The position numbers and the translations under genes are program-made. The notes beneath the pieces were generated by a model that was given only the letters and a program-made list of their open reading frames with translations, was not told where the DNA came from and searched no databases. Below are positions 23,001 through 33,485 of a stretch of 64,000 nucleotides of DNA, in pieces. The DNA comes from Stromatinia cepivora (lineage: Eukaryota > Ascomycota > Leotiomycetes > Helotiales > Sclerotiniaceae): assembly GCA_014898415.1 (NCBI GenBank), contig RCTD01000002.1, forward strand, positions 2,852,001-2,916,000, given 5' to 3'. Within the stretch, counting starts at the first letter, position 1. Every line of letters begins with the position of its first letter.

Positions 23001-23210
23001 TTTGTAGTTTACTCGAAATTGCACCTCACCACTAATCCCTTTTTGTTCCCGGAATCCAAATCGAATTTTTCTCAGCACTTGTGATTTTGTTTGCTCTCCA
23101 ATGAAGATTATCATTTGTGATCTTTGTCGATCAAAAAACAAATCATCGAAAATGGTGTAAGGACGGTGATGCTCTTATAGCAGTAGACCTTCGGAGCCAG
23201 CTCCAAATGT
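20062..23210 (-). pseudogene. Patatin-like phospholipase, decayed (Starship PLP accessory family)
   Basis: The gene is read on the minus strand. A long N-terminal region of unknown fold (23141-22146) leads to a cysteine-rich segment with CDEC and CIFCGK. The patatin domain follows: oxyanion motif EGGGIKGI near 21705, nucleophile-elbow region FGSSSGSL near 21600 (family GxSxG), and GYQDGGLDGHNNP near 20930-20895 carrying the catalytic Asp of the D-G-G motif. A C-terminal region with LYIELDVLSVFDRALFVC-type sequence ends at 20062. Stops are frequent, and a frameshift lies in a TATATA run near 20975. The fold hydrolyses acyl lipids; here it is inactive. These proteins recur beside NLR genes and in Starships. 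Confidence 0.8.
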
Positions 23211-23325
23211 CAACTATGTTATCTCTGATAATGTCATCTTTATTTATGTTGGGTACCTGTCTGTTTGTTAAATGTGAGAACTACTGAAATCGATCCTTTT
23301 ATTTCTAATGTTATGTTCAATTGTG

Positions 23326-23348
23326 ATATATATATATATATATATATG
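23326..23348. repeat. (TA)n microsatellite
   Basis: Uninterrupted TA repeat upstream of the patatin-like gene. Confidence 0.9.
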
Positions 23349-23539
23349 TACGGACATTTATCTGTTCAAGTCAAAAACTGTTTCCGGTAATCCGAATCTT
23401 CAAAGTCATAGCTAGGTACACAATAACCGTACTTCAAATTCAATCTCTCCAGTCTGGTCCAACCTTCAATTCACAGATTGATAAATTCTCATATATATAC
23501 AGATTTATTTCGAATGAGATCTTCGAAATGTATATTTGA

Positions 23540-24433
23540 TGTTTCAATCATACCACGAAGACTCACCCCACAGTCAAGGCCCACTCTACCACCCTTGATC
23601 AAAATAAAATTACAAACGATTATGATCATGTGCAGACGCAGACCCTAGTCAAGAACTCAACTACCGAAAACAATTATCAAAACATGAAATGGGAAGATTT
23701 CAATCACCAACAAACTCTCATGTTAGGATACACAAATTCAACTTTCATTGCTTACCCGAAAGAGACGAAAAGGGGTCCGCATTCCGAATATGTCTTAAAA
23801 TCATGCACGATTCGAAACTATACCCCAGAAAGGCTACACTTGGTAGATCTAACTCGTGAGGCTAAAGGTGAGTTCTTTCTGACGACTTTATGCGTCTTCC
23901 GGTATGAGGAAAGGATGTATATTGGTTCGGAGCTTTCAGATATATCATTGGAAGACATCATTCATTGTACAATCCATCTCAATGAATATCATTTATCAAC
24001 TGTACTGATACAGGTTGTTTCTGCACTTTGTTATTTTCACAAGAGGATTCGCGAATCAGGAATCGAACTGGTTTACAATAATCTCGATGCTTCTATTGTA
24101 TTTCTTAAACGAAACGGGAAAGTATAATTTGCAAACTTCGGTTCCCGTATAATCCCCAAAATGAATACCCCTAACAACTACTGCATAGATTTGTATACAC
24201 TAGGTAACTTGGCGATCCATATAATCATTTAGAGTTCGGATCAATCGGACGTTCACACTCTTCATCAAAAGATGCTATCGGAAAATGCGACTGGAAAAGG
24301 CTTAGATGTTAGTTTCGAACTATCTCCAGAATTTCTAGACTTTTATGAAATGTATTTCTCTTATAAAGGAGATATACACAACCTATTGAAAATCAGTCTC
24401 CCCTTCCACTTTGTCATTTTCTATAATATGTAG
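23540..24433 (+). pseudogene. Protein-kinase-like gene, two in-frame stops and degenerate catalytic loop
   Basis: One frame is open from 23540 to 24433 except for TAA at 24125 and TAG at 24230. It resembles a kinase fold. The presumed ATP-binding lysine lies in EYVLKSC, a hinge-like region contains YIGSELSDISLEDII, and a long alpha-E-like helix has QVVSALCYFHKRI. At the catalytic loop, where active kinases have HxDLxxxN, this reads YNNLDASIV, and the DFG position reads NFG. The ancestor may thus already have been a pseudokinase. No credible start ATG is seen in frame before 23660, so an upstream exon may be missing. It lies just upstream of a Tc1/mariner insertion. Confidence 0.5.
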
Positions 24434-24565
24434 CTAAAAGTATAAGCATCCTTTTTTGAAACACAAAGAGATGCAGTATGAATGTTTGATACCGTTGGTA
24501 CACAATGCTGAGAGGGTTGCTGTTCGAGAATGTATTTCAAATCAGTCAGCACTTGTGATAAGCTA

Positions 24566-25944
24566 CAGTAACCGTGCACTTATATTACCCCAAAACCTTA
24601 AAAACGCATAAATTTCGCGAATTGAATTTCAATTCTCTTTATTATTTATTCATCAATAGTATTATAATATACTCCCAGAACTTTGAATATTAAAAGGGAA
24701 CTAATTTTTAAGCATCTTATTCCATATTTATATAGCAAAATTATTAGCAAAACTTCCAATAACTCTAATCCTTATTATATCGCAATTGATCTCAATCTCG
24801 AAATGCGAATTGTTCATTATATTCTACAACAAGATGTATTATATAATAAAGGAATGAATCTATTTTATAGTTTTCGAATTAAATCTTATATAGAAAAAAA
24901 AGAATGTATATTAATTCGATATATTCGATTATATTTAAAATCAATTTATATATAAACAAAAACAATTGTAGATCTTAAATATAATACCTTTATTATTAAA
25001 AAGATTTTGAAGATTTATAAAATCATTAATTGGAAATATAAAAAGCAATCGGAATTTATTCAGGTATATATATTCAAATAATTTGTATAATACTTAATAT
25101 ATAAAGGGTTGACAATAGAGGAATAGGGATTAGTTATATAGAGCGATAAATACTCTATAAAATAGGGGCGGAGTAAAAGAAAAGAATAATGCTTTTATAT
25201 TTCTGTTTAGAAATGAAAATCTAAAATAGTTTAAATATATAGTATGAATAAGAATATGAAGGTTATGATTTGAAAGAGCTTTTAGAATCTTGGAAGAAGT
25301 AATTTATATATAATGAATAAAGATTTTGAGAGTAAGAAATATAGATATAATATTAATTTATATTTTGAGATCTTCGATATTAAGGTAGGCTTTGCTTTTG
25401 AAAGATTGGGTTCAGGGTATAAATTTATATAGAATAATGCTTTTATTCATTGTGCCTATAAAATACAGGATTGATTTTAAAAGAAAGGGATCTTAATATT
25501 AAAGGATTGGTCTTTTTATTTTTCTAATCTTAATTTTATTGAATATATTTGATAAGTTTTAAAAGTGAAGTTATATGAAATGTTTTTTGATGTTGTAATC
25601 GATAAAAGTGAATTGGAATATACTAGATAAAGATTAGAGAGTTGTTTATAAATAATTTGGAATATATTAGATTAAGAATTATTCGATAAATTAGAAATGA
25701 ATATGCCTAATAGAATTGAAGTCTGTATCGCAATAGGGGACTGGTATACAAAATATTGATTAATTGTGGGGTGATAAGGATTTGAATTTTTTTTGGGGAA
25801 TAATATAGATATAGAACTTCAATATATTCAAATTTTAGATTATAATAATTAATGGTTGATTTTATAATTAAATTGAAAGGTAGATATTGAATATATAAAA
25901 AAACTGAAATTAGGTTGTGGGGTAATATAAGTTGACTAGTACTG
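24566..25944 (+). mobile_element. Tc1/mariner-family DNA transposon, RIP-decayed
   Basis: Inverted termini begin CAGTA at 24566 and match the inverted end at 25944. Both arms contain CTTATATTACCCCA. Each end is flanked by TA (24564-24565 and 25945-25946), the invariant target site of this superfamily. Length is 1,379 bp, typical for the family, and the interior is strongly AT-rich with transition-type stops. Confidence 0.75.
24683..25760 (+). pseudogene. Tc1/mariner transposase, decayed
   Basis: The N-terminal helix-turn-helix segment is open for 90 codons (24683-24955), with RIKSYIEKKECILIRYIRL matching the GRPxxxTxRxERxLxRxIR pattern of Tc1 transposases and then an INWKYKKQSEF linker. Downstream pieces keep SMNKNMKVMI, the N-N-A-F-I-H remnant of the DNAPxH motif near 25440, and L-I-L-L-N-I-F, the remnant of SPDLNPIEHxW. 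The catalytic triad is damaged and many codons are stops. The intact protein would bind the inverted ends and cut and paste into TA. Confidence 0.7.
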
Positions 25945-25946
25945 TA

Positions 25947-26270
25947 GTAGCTACCCCTGTCTAGTGCATCCTCATACTTGTACCAGGATGAACCACAATC
26001 TCGGGATAGGAATTTTTGACCAGTCTCCATAATAGTTTGTTTAGGTACCAATCAAGATGCGTGTTGACTTTAGTCCCTTGTCATCTACGGACAGATCAAA
26101 TACCCCGGGCTCCCCGTGTGATAGAATGCTCTAGTTGTAGATTTTATGGGTCAAAGACATGGATATGAACCATACTGTTGGGAATGTAGTGTATAATTAG
26201 AGTGAACAATTTTGATCTCAAAATATGCTTTAATTTCAGATAAAATAAAACGCGCAAATGTACTAATGCT
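25947..26270. other. Intergenic, no feature seen
   Basis: Between the Tc1/mariner element and the short inverted repeat. An apparent minus-strand ORF at 26144-26389 spans the inverted repeat and is not supported. Confidence 0.4.
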
Positions 26271-26375
26271 GCCAGAAAGTATGCAACACCCCACCTAAAT
26301 ATGGGCCACCAATCATCTTGTATTTTACCACCTTCTGGGACGTGCATGTGAGTGGAGTGTGGCATACTTTCTGGC
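26271..26375. repeat. Short inverted-repeat (MITE-like) unit, 105 bp
   Basis: Left arm GCCAGAAAGTATGCAACACC (26271 on) and right arm 26353-26375 are inverted copies with two mismatches over about 23 bp, separated by about 60 bp. No clear target-site duplication was seen. It lies just 3' of the coiled-coil gene. Confidence 0.5.
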
Positions 26376-26405
26376 CGCACGAGTAGCAAACTCAGGAAAC
26401 ATAGC

Positions 26406-26984
26406 TTATACTTTCTTATCTTCCATATCCATCAGAAATTCCACCTTTTCGTGAGCGTCACCAAGCCACTTATTGACTTTATCGATGCGCTCATGCAAAT
26501 CATCTACCTCATCGGAATAACGATCCAATCTGCCCTTAAACTTCCCAGTACCCTCTTTGATATCTTGAACAATCCCTTCTACGAGAACGGCTCTAGCTTC
26601 CAAGGATGTAATTCTTTTTTCGACAGCATCCATCTGGTCTTCTCTTGCCTGTGCAACAACTTTGCGAATCTCGTCCATCATTGTCTCAAACCTGTTTTGT
26701 CGTTAAATTAGCCGTAATGAGGATTAAAAATATCAACAAGGTACATACGACTTAACGTTTGCGCACTGGCAACATATGTTGTGGGTGATCGCAGTTCCTT
26801 CGGTGGGTCCATTGTGCAATTCTATCCCGTTGTCGGACGATGACCGTGCAATGGGTGCCATTGATGGCAGATCTCCGAAAGACCAGTCGGACATCTCATT
26901 TATATCAAAAGACCAGTCTACCAAGTTGCTTCCATCAGATGGTATGTCGCCTGCGTTCCATGTTGCTGCATTGTTCGATGTCAT
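26406..26984 (-). CDS. Spliced coiled-coil protein, 173 aa, complement(join(26406..26691, 26749..26984))
   Basis: The chosen start, ATG at 26984, has an A-rich context (CAAAAATG). Exon 1 encodes an acidic Asp/Ser-rich N-terminus with WSFDINEMSDWSFGDLPS. The 57-bp intron (26692-26748) has donor GTATGT, branch GCTAAT and acceptor ACAG, and the join is in frame. Exon 2 encodes a continuous heptad-rich coiled coil (DAVEKRITSLEARAVLVEG, then LDRYSDEVDDLHERIDKVN). No stops or RIP marks are seen, so the gene looks intact. No family was recognised; a cytoplasmic or nuclear structural or regulatory role would be a guess. Confidence 0.65.
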
Positions 26985-27470
26985 TTTTGTAAGAGGTTGT
27001 TTTTTTTGTCTTCTCAGATAATACAAATAGATATAATTGATTAATGCTATCTGTTCTGTTCTACTGAGTTAAGTCGAGGTGCTTTATATCATTAGGTTGT
27101 GGCATTTGAAGGACCGGCTGACATTGCTTTACTACACTTTAGCGCCCACTTCTTGGTCGGTCAAAGCCGACCGCGGCAGATAAGAGGCTCACAGTAGCCA
27201 GGGGGCGGCTCACTCGTGCATGGGTTATGACCAGGAGGACTAGGAAACAAACTTCCTTATCGATTAGCGCATAGATGGTACTCGTAAACTGAAAGCGGGA
27301 AGACGGGGAACGAACAGACGGGTTACGAAAAAACGTTATTGTCTCTCTGAAGTTCTGTCTCCTAGTCTTTAGCCATATATAACGCGTTCGTGTCATGATT
27401 CTGTACAATCAATATCAAAATTTCACGAAATCGACACGTTCTAAAACAATCAATCAACATAAATTTCAAT
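26985..27470. other. Divergent intergenic region (presumed promoters of the coiled-coil and secreted-protein genes)
   Basis: This 486-bp stretch separates two divergently transcribed, apparently intact genes. Minus-strand ORFs at 27139-27616 overlap the first exon of the secreted-protein gene in antisense and are not supported. Confidence 0.4.
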
Positions 27471-28447
27471 ATGAAAAGAACAACAGCCTTAGTATTCTTA
27501 GCAGGTCTTGCGCATACACTTAGAGCCCCTTCCACGTGTATGCTGTCGCCCCTTGTTACCATCAAGGCTGGTGATAAGCTAATCACAGGGTAGATCAAAT
27601 ATTCCTTGCCTATCACGGAACAATGCTAATAGCTCCCAGGGTCGAGAATACAATTAGCGGTCCCTGCGAACTCACTTTGTTATTCTCTGATGACGACTTT
27701 CTGCCTGTCACATTTACATTTGAACCAATAGCATGCTCTGCATTCCAAGAAGCTGAAATATCTACACCCCTTGAGGTACCTACCGGACCCGCTACATTTT
27801 TATTGTTTGAACCAATTCTCTCCCGTCAATCGTCCATTTTCTAATCGTCTGATTTTAGGCAATGTGCAGGGCAGCAAGCGACTGGATGTATCAAAGCATC
27901 CCTTGAAGGTGGTAGCGCCGACTTTCATGCTCTAAATGTCCAACAAAAGGGTAAGGTATCTTGTTTAATGCCGACAGCAACATCTACGTCGCTTTCGACT
28001 ATTACTCAACAATCAAAGACCATAATCAGCTCGGTGATTACTACCAAGTTTGCAACAGAAGTGGATACGACTTCGTTATTCTCTTCTCTTCAGAGCTCGG
28101 GAATCACCCCATTAGGATCGGGTCATATCTCGAAACCAGGATCTACAACATGGCAAGATGCCAGTGCTACTGCTTCTGGCATTAGTACCTTGTCGAAATC
28201 CTCGGTAACAGCGAAGTCTAGTTCAACCGCCACTGCCAATACTGAATCTCCGGATGGTGTGACTTCCTCATCCTCAACATCAGTGACTACCTCAGTCCCC
28301 ACCAGTAATATCGACTCTTCCATTTTCAATACAATTTCGCCATCTTCGGTGAATTCTGGAACTAGCAGCATTGCAAGCATTACAATAGTGACAGAGCAAA
28401 CCCCCCCAAGAGCTCCTGCATGTACGATGGAACATCAGGGCTCATAG
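27471..28447 (+). CDS. Secreted Ser/Thr-rich protein, 290 aa, join(27471..27589, 27640..27804, 27859..28447)
   Basis: The protein opens with a signal peptide (MKRTTALVFLAGLAHTLRA: basic start, hydrophobic core). Intron 1 (27590-27639) has GTAGAT donor, CTAAT branch and CCCAG acceptor. Intron 2 (27805-27858) has GTTTGA donor, CTAAT branch and TTTTAG acceptor. Both joins keep frame. The mature part holds a compact domain with four or more cysteines (GPCELTLLF, QCAGQQATGCIKASL, KVSCLMP), followed by about 140 residues of Ser/Thr repeats, likely O-mannosylated stalk. No hydrophobic GPI tail is present; a C7 run at 28404 could mask a frameshift there. It probably acts at the cell wall or outside. 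The family is not identified. Confidence 0.6.
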
Positions 28448-28783
28448 TCAGGGTATTCCATATCAGGAACTTCTCGTTTTGTGTTCTTATTGGTGCGATT
28501 TCATAGTATATCAATTTAAGATTCTTTTACTAGATTTTTTCGTGACATAGCCGCTCGCTGTTTGTGATTCCACATCGCCGGTACCGATGAATGCGACAGC
28601 CCATGCTTTATGGGAATCTAAACGAGCCATAAGCAGAACTTTCTGTTGTTAGATGATTATTGATATCTATATATGTTACCCTCGCGCATTCGTTTGGACA
28701 GAAAGCTTATCTTTCATTCTGTTTTCCGTTCTTCCATCACTACACCCATCAGGCTCAATAATTCCATTTGCAAAATAATTGCC
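28448..28783. other. Intergenic with possible upstream start at 28673
   Basis: An in-frame ATG at 28673 would add 37 basic residues to the next gene (MLPSRIRLDRKLIF...), possibly a mitochondrial presequence or simply 5' leader. No other feature was seen. Confidence 0.4.
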
Positions 28784-30269
28784 ATGCCAAGAAACACAAG
28801 CCATATTAATACGCGGGTTGCCGCAGCGGTCCCGCACAGCTCTCATGACATGGTTGTCCATAATCCTCGTAACGCAGTTGTTGCAGAGGCCTTGAATAGC
28901 TCGTACCATCATAATATGGCTGCTGCAGTCGGTCCCTATGGTCTCATAGAAGTTGGAGGTGACCTTCGAAAGAGCGACTACGAATTGTCAAACTACCACA
29001 AAAAACCCTTGAATTCCTGTTTCCAGAAGGAAGTTCATGAACATAACCATATTCGTTCAAAGCTTCAGGATATGCAAGCAGCGTTTATGGTTGCAGAAGG
29101 TTACGCTTCTAGTTTTAATATCTATTCATCAAAGCTTTATGAAAGCAATAAAGATCTCCAAAAGAGGATCAATATTGCAAAAGAGACTTTATATATCAAT
29201 TGGATACAATTGATCGATTCTCAGGTAAGAATATAGTATTATAAAATAAGAGTTCCCTTCAACTAACAAAAAGTTTAGCAGAAAATTTGTGCTTTCGAGT
29301 GAGCCTTAGATTTTTGTTAGATAAAGGTAACGGAATCTCAGGTAAGAATATAATTACCAGAAGATTACCATTTGAAATTAACAATTCCAGCAGTTGTTAT
29401 CTACGGAACACCCTGAGAGGGATCAAATCATGCTTACAATTCCTTTGGATATCAAAGGCAGAAGTTGCGTTTGTATTGGCAGGAACATTCGAGAAGTGCT
29501 CAACTTCAGATTGAAAATTCCTTTCGAAGTGGATAATGGAAAATGCATGTATGAAGGTGGATCTGGACCCATAATACATAAGGTACATCAACCAATATTA
29601 GTCCAGTTGGGGATAAGTGTAAACAATAGGCATCGAAGAAGTACGTCAAAACATGGCCAAATCAGCCCCTTATGGTTAAATGGAGATCCTGGAGATATGA
29701 CAAGGGAGGTCACGGGTACCTCTAGTGTGGAGAACATGCATACACTCCACGCTCAGAGAATTGACCTTGTCAACCATACTTTCCAAACTTCGAAGAACGA
29801 TTCTAATAATCGCAACTCCGCCGCAACAGACGTCAACTCTGGAGAGATAATCGAGCATGTCATGCCGAGAGATGATTCGACAAACCCCGAACTCACCGTG
29901 GGTGCTAGGTCAACTTCCATCCATGATGATCAAACTCTCCCAAAAACTCCGAAGAGCAAATTGCCGGATATTGAGGTTATTGAGGAAGTCCATCAAAGAA
30001 ATGATACACCAACAATTCAACACAACTTGGGCATGGACAACCTCGCTCTAGCAACTACCAGCGATTGCAATGATCTTTCAAAAGCCCCGGAGACCAAGTT
30101 AGATCGGGTGAGTATTACGTCAATGCTCCAGGCTAACGAGCACAATGATCGTTCTGCCTCAGCGGCCGACTGTAATCATGCGGAGAATAGAAGAAATAAG
30201 CGAAAGCTGTCAACAATTAGCGATGTAATGACTTGGTGCACCTCTCAATCAAAAAGGTCTAGACTATAG
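28784..30269 (+). CDS. Spliced hypothetical protein, 446 aa, with a 21-nt microexon
   Basis: Model: join(28784..29224, 29321..29341, 29391..30269). Exon 1 (147 codons) ends in a coiled-coil-like helix (YESNKDLQKRINIAKETLY). Intron 1 (29225-29320) runs GTAAGA to TTTTTGTTAG. The microexon encodes IKVTESQ. Intron 2 (29342-29390) runs GTAAGA through ATTAAC to TTCCAG. Exon 3 continues in frame. Its first part (IPLDIKGRSCVCIGRNIRE) may be a small folded domain; the rest is polar and low-complexity, with a basic C-terminus (RRNKRKLS ... SKRSRL) resembling a nuclear localisation signal. An earlier acceptor at 29278 would truncate the protein after seven codons. No stop or RIP mark is seen. Family unknown; a nuclear role is inferred only from the basic tail. 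Confidence 0.6.
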
Positions 30270-30831
30270 CAGGTCTCGTTTTTTTTTCATGATAGAAGAC
30301 AAGAAGTCATTCCGGACTGGTGGAATTGATTATTTACTACATGCAAAGAGACAATTTTCTTTTCAGGGGTTTTTGCGTTTGAATTTTGTGCGGAAGTTTG
30401 TTTAGTGTTTATTTATGCTTTTCGACTAGTTGATATTTTTGCCTGATTTTAGATAGGTAGCTTTTTTTCCTACCAATAGATTTGTTAAATTGAGATCCGG
30501 CGGTACTGGACTTTAATCTTTGATTGGGTACCTTTAAATTTACACAAGTTTGTTGTTATTTGCGTGACATCATAGATAGTTCGGTCTTAAATATGTACGA
30601 ACCGGACTCTAAATACTAGAATTTAACACCAGTGAACTGACAGCATTGATTATAAGGAATGATTAATTGATATGGAAGCCTACCGACAAATCAACGTTAC
30701 GAATCTCTTAATAAATAATTTATGAGTAAGGGATCAGTTGCATCGAAAATGAGGGTGAAAGTATCGAGGTTGTTGTGCCACCCCCTATACTCTAAGATTT
30801 TAATCTATTTGCTAGTAGTCGTGATTTATGA
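30270..30831. other. Intergenic, no gene seen
   Basis: It holds the presumed terminator of the 446-aa gene and the TSD of the hAT-type MITE at 30832-30839. An apparent ORF at 30722-30919 runs into the MITE and is not supported. Confidence 0.5.
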
Positions 30832-30839
30832 CTCGTATA

Positions 30840-31193
30840 CAGTGGTCGCAACGGGTGGGGGTACGTACCCCGCGGGCATGGGTGGCGATGAGGATGAAAA
30901 AAGCTATCCCCGCCAATGAGTAGTGAAGCCTCATTTTCGCGGGTTGAGCGGTTAAAGTATGTATAGCACAAGGATTTCTTAATAAGCTTTGTTATATCTT
31001 ATTCTAGTAAAGATCACCGTTATATATAATTTATCTGACCGTTATCAAGCTAGAAAATACATCTAAATCATGGATACTGTTTATTTATGGGTACCCGCGG
31101 GGATTTGTGGAGATCTGCGAGTATGAGCAGGGTTTTTGAGTTAATCATTACGGATTGGAAAATCGACGCGAAACCCACCCGTTGCGACCACTG
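30840..31193. mobile_element. hAT-type MITE, 354 bp
   Basis: Terminal inverted repeats start CAGTGGTCGCAACGGGTGGG at the left and match the inverted right end (CCCACCCGTTGCGACCACTG). Both ends are flanked by an identical 8-bp duplication CTCGTATA (30832-30839 and 31194-31201). CAG-type termini with an 8-bp target duplication are the hAT signature. There is no coding capacity. The sequence carries no visible RIP, as expected for a repeat too short for RIP detection. Confidence 0.9.
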
Positions 31194-31334
31194 CTCGTAT
31201 ATCACATGATTGTTACATGGAACTCAAGTCCATACATCCATTTCATTGTAATGTAAGCCTTAGGCAGTGGTATCAAGAACTGACAATACAAAGAGAGCAC
31301 TAAGACAAATTTTTCTCATTCATGTATTTACTTT

Positions 31335-33485
31335 CTACCTGGAGATGGCATCGTGTTGGAAAATCGCCATCTTCCTCGGAGCTGGGTCTAGACTGACTAA
31401 TTCTGCAAACGACATGTTATCGAATTGACGATTAACCTCTAATACAAATTGGTGATCTGGCAGATTATTCTCAATCAGTGCTCTGTACAAAGGAGCTGAT
31501 GCTCGAATTTTTTCTGTGATGTCGTTCGGTTCCTGTCGAATTCGAAAAAGAATTCTTTCGAAAAATTTCTCACGATAATCTTTTTTCATCCTTTCTAGCT
31601 CTATAATAGATTCGCCACAAGTACACACAATAACCTCATGGCATCCATCAGACAAGAATGAAAGTTTCCCAATGAATTCCACCCAGAACAAGCATCTGTT
31701 AGCTTAAATGTTTGCTGCCTTGAATTCTTTATTCTGTTCCTCGTAATTGCCTTTCAGATTCAACATCTTTTTCATTTGAGATATTTGTTCACATGGATTC
31801 TTCGGAAATCGTGCTTTGACCTCAAACTATCGGTGTGCAAAGTTCAACCGTGTATTTCGTTGAAAGATTGTCTGTGGGTTGTGCTCCTCGGGATGGATGT
31901 TACTCCGTAATGATGCAGGGGATGTTTTTTGGCGTTGCTTTTGACGACTTCGACCTCTATATGCAATAATAGCAGTTCTGAGGTTCTCAATTAGGGCAAT
32001 TGGTGAAGCAAATTTATCGGCAGCTAATAGTGCTCTGTTTAAGTCGGAACCTTCATTTCTTTGTCGTTTTATCCTCGTACCAACATCACCATGATTTCCG
32101 TCATCTTGAGAGCGATTTCTCGGGGAGTTTTTCTTAAACCCTGCATGTGTAGAAGACAATAAATTGCTTTGAGCCACATTCTCAGGTATCACCTCTTGGG
32201 CCGCCACTATCTTCCCGCCCACGTCTTTAATAGAATCTTGTGATTTTTGCTCTTCGGATTCGGCCAAAAAAACCTCCTCTGAAGCGATTTCTCAGGTTTC
32301 CAGTTTTGAATTGCTATAGAATTCATTTCCGAGCTTGATGCCAAGTTTACTCTCGGCTCGGGCATTGGAATTTAGTTCCATGTCGAGTTCTTGATTTTGC
32401 GATTCTATGATCAAATCAGAATTCTCTTGATCGGTAACTCTTGCCAGACTGAGGCAGTTAGTCGAGTGGGGGTTCTCTATGACATGTCCCATCGTGTCTT
32501 CCAGCAGATTGTCTTCGTCGTTGGTTTCCATCGAGTCAAGCTTGAACTCGTGCAAATTCCCGATTAAGCCCCTCGCACCATTTATTTCCATTGGATCGAA
32601 TGCAGATTTATCGGCATTCTCTGTAAGATCTCTTCCTGCGGCAGGTTCCATTGATCTGAGTGTAAATTGGTAATGCGTATCTTCTACCTCATCATTTTTA
32701 CCATCAATTGTGAATAATTCGGTCTCGGGAGAATCCAAGTTTATGAATTCATTTCCTGCGCTGTCCCGCTCGATAGCATAATTTACAGAATGCATTTCAT
32801 GTAAATCTGGAAACTGTATCTCTCCGCTCACGATTGAATCATAGATCTTCATATCCTCCAAGGATGGATTCAGATGACCGGCAATAATTTCCGCGAAAAC
32901 TCTATGACGAACTTCTGGCATGATTTTATCTGCCTCTTCTTGGCTAAACACACACCAGCCCATTGCCCTCATTCGTATCCCCATAAGTACAAACAGTCCA
33001 CAATCTGAGCTATTGCACTGCTGTGGAGATCTTCCTTCCCACATTTTCCTCTCAACTGTAGGTGGAAATGTACGTTGAATCCAAGTTTGGAGGATCGAGG
33101 GTAAAGACTCCCAGGATGGATTCGAATCAATATTACTATCATAGTACTCGATCAACAGTTCGGTTTTTGATGTTAGCCATACACATGCGAAGGTCCAATG
33201 TACATTGTTGAGGTTGATTGGAATGATAGCTATGCCCGTAAATAAGATAAAGTAGTTGTCTCTGTTGATAAACTTCTTCAATTTTATACTTAGATTTTCC
33301 AATGCGAATGAATTGGTTATATATGCATTCGAATAAACTATGGATATTAACCAGTAGTATTCTTCTAGAATCTCGTTTTTAAGTTATGCAGGATATTTCA
33401 ATTTTTGAAGATTCGTAGGATTTGTTATAAACTCATTAATAAAACATTGAAAAGATATAAATTCATTTTGGAAAGTGTTAAACAT
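31335..33485 (-). pseudogene. Ulp1-type (C48) cysteine protease ORF with four nonsense codons
   Basis: From an ATG at 33485 one frame continues for 717 codons to 31335, interrupted only by TAA (33384-33386), TGA (32292-32294), TAG (31827-31829) and TAA (31704-31706). The protease core keeps the catalytic histidine in NNVHWTFACVW, the aspartate in EYYDSN, and the glutamine-cysteine segment QQCNSSDCGLFVLMG, the order of SUMO peptidases. The rest (about 32900-31335) is Asp/Glu-rich repeats of a xFxLxSMExN type, then a basic helical tail. All four stops can arise by single transitions from CAA, CAG, CGA or TGG. Such Ulp1-like genes are often multicopy and transposon-associated in fungi. Suppression or introns cannot fully be excluded. 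Confidence 0.7.

Noticed and set aside
28123..28380. 85-codon minus-strand ORF, acidic and hydrophobic
   Set aside because: It is the mirror of the Ser/Thr repeat region of the secreted protein; low-complexity Ser/Thr codons give open antisense frames.
30722..30919. 65-codon ORF with a hydrophobic stretch, resembling a small membrane protein
   Set aside because: It crosses the target duplication and runs into the hAT MITE, whose ends define the sequence better.
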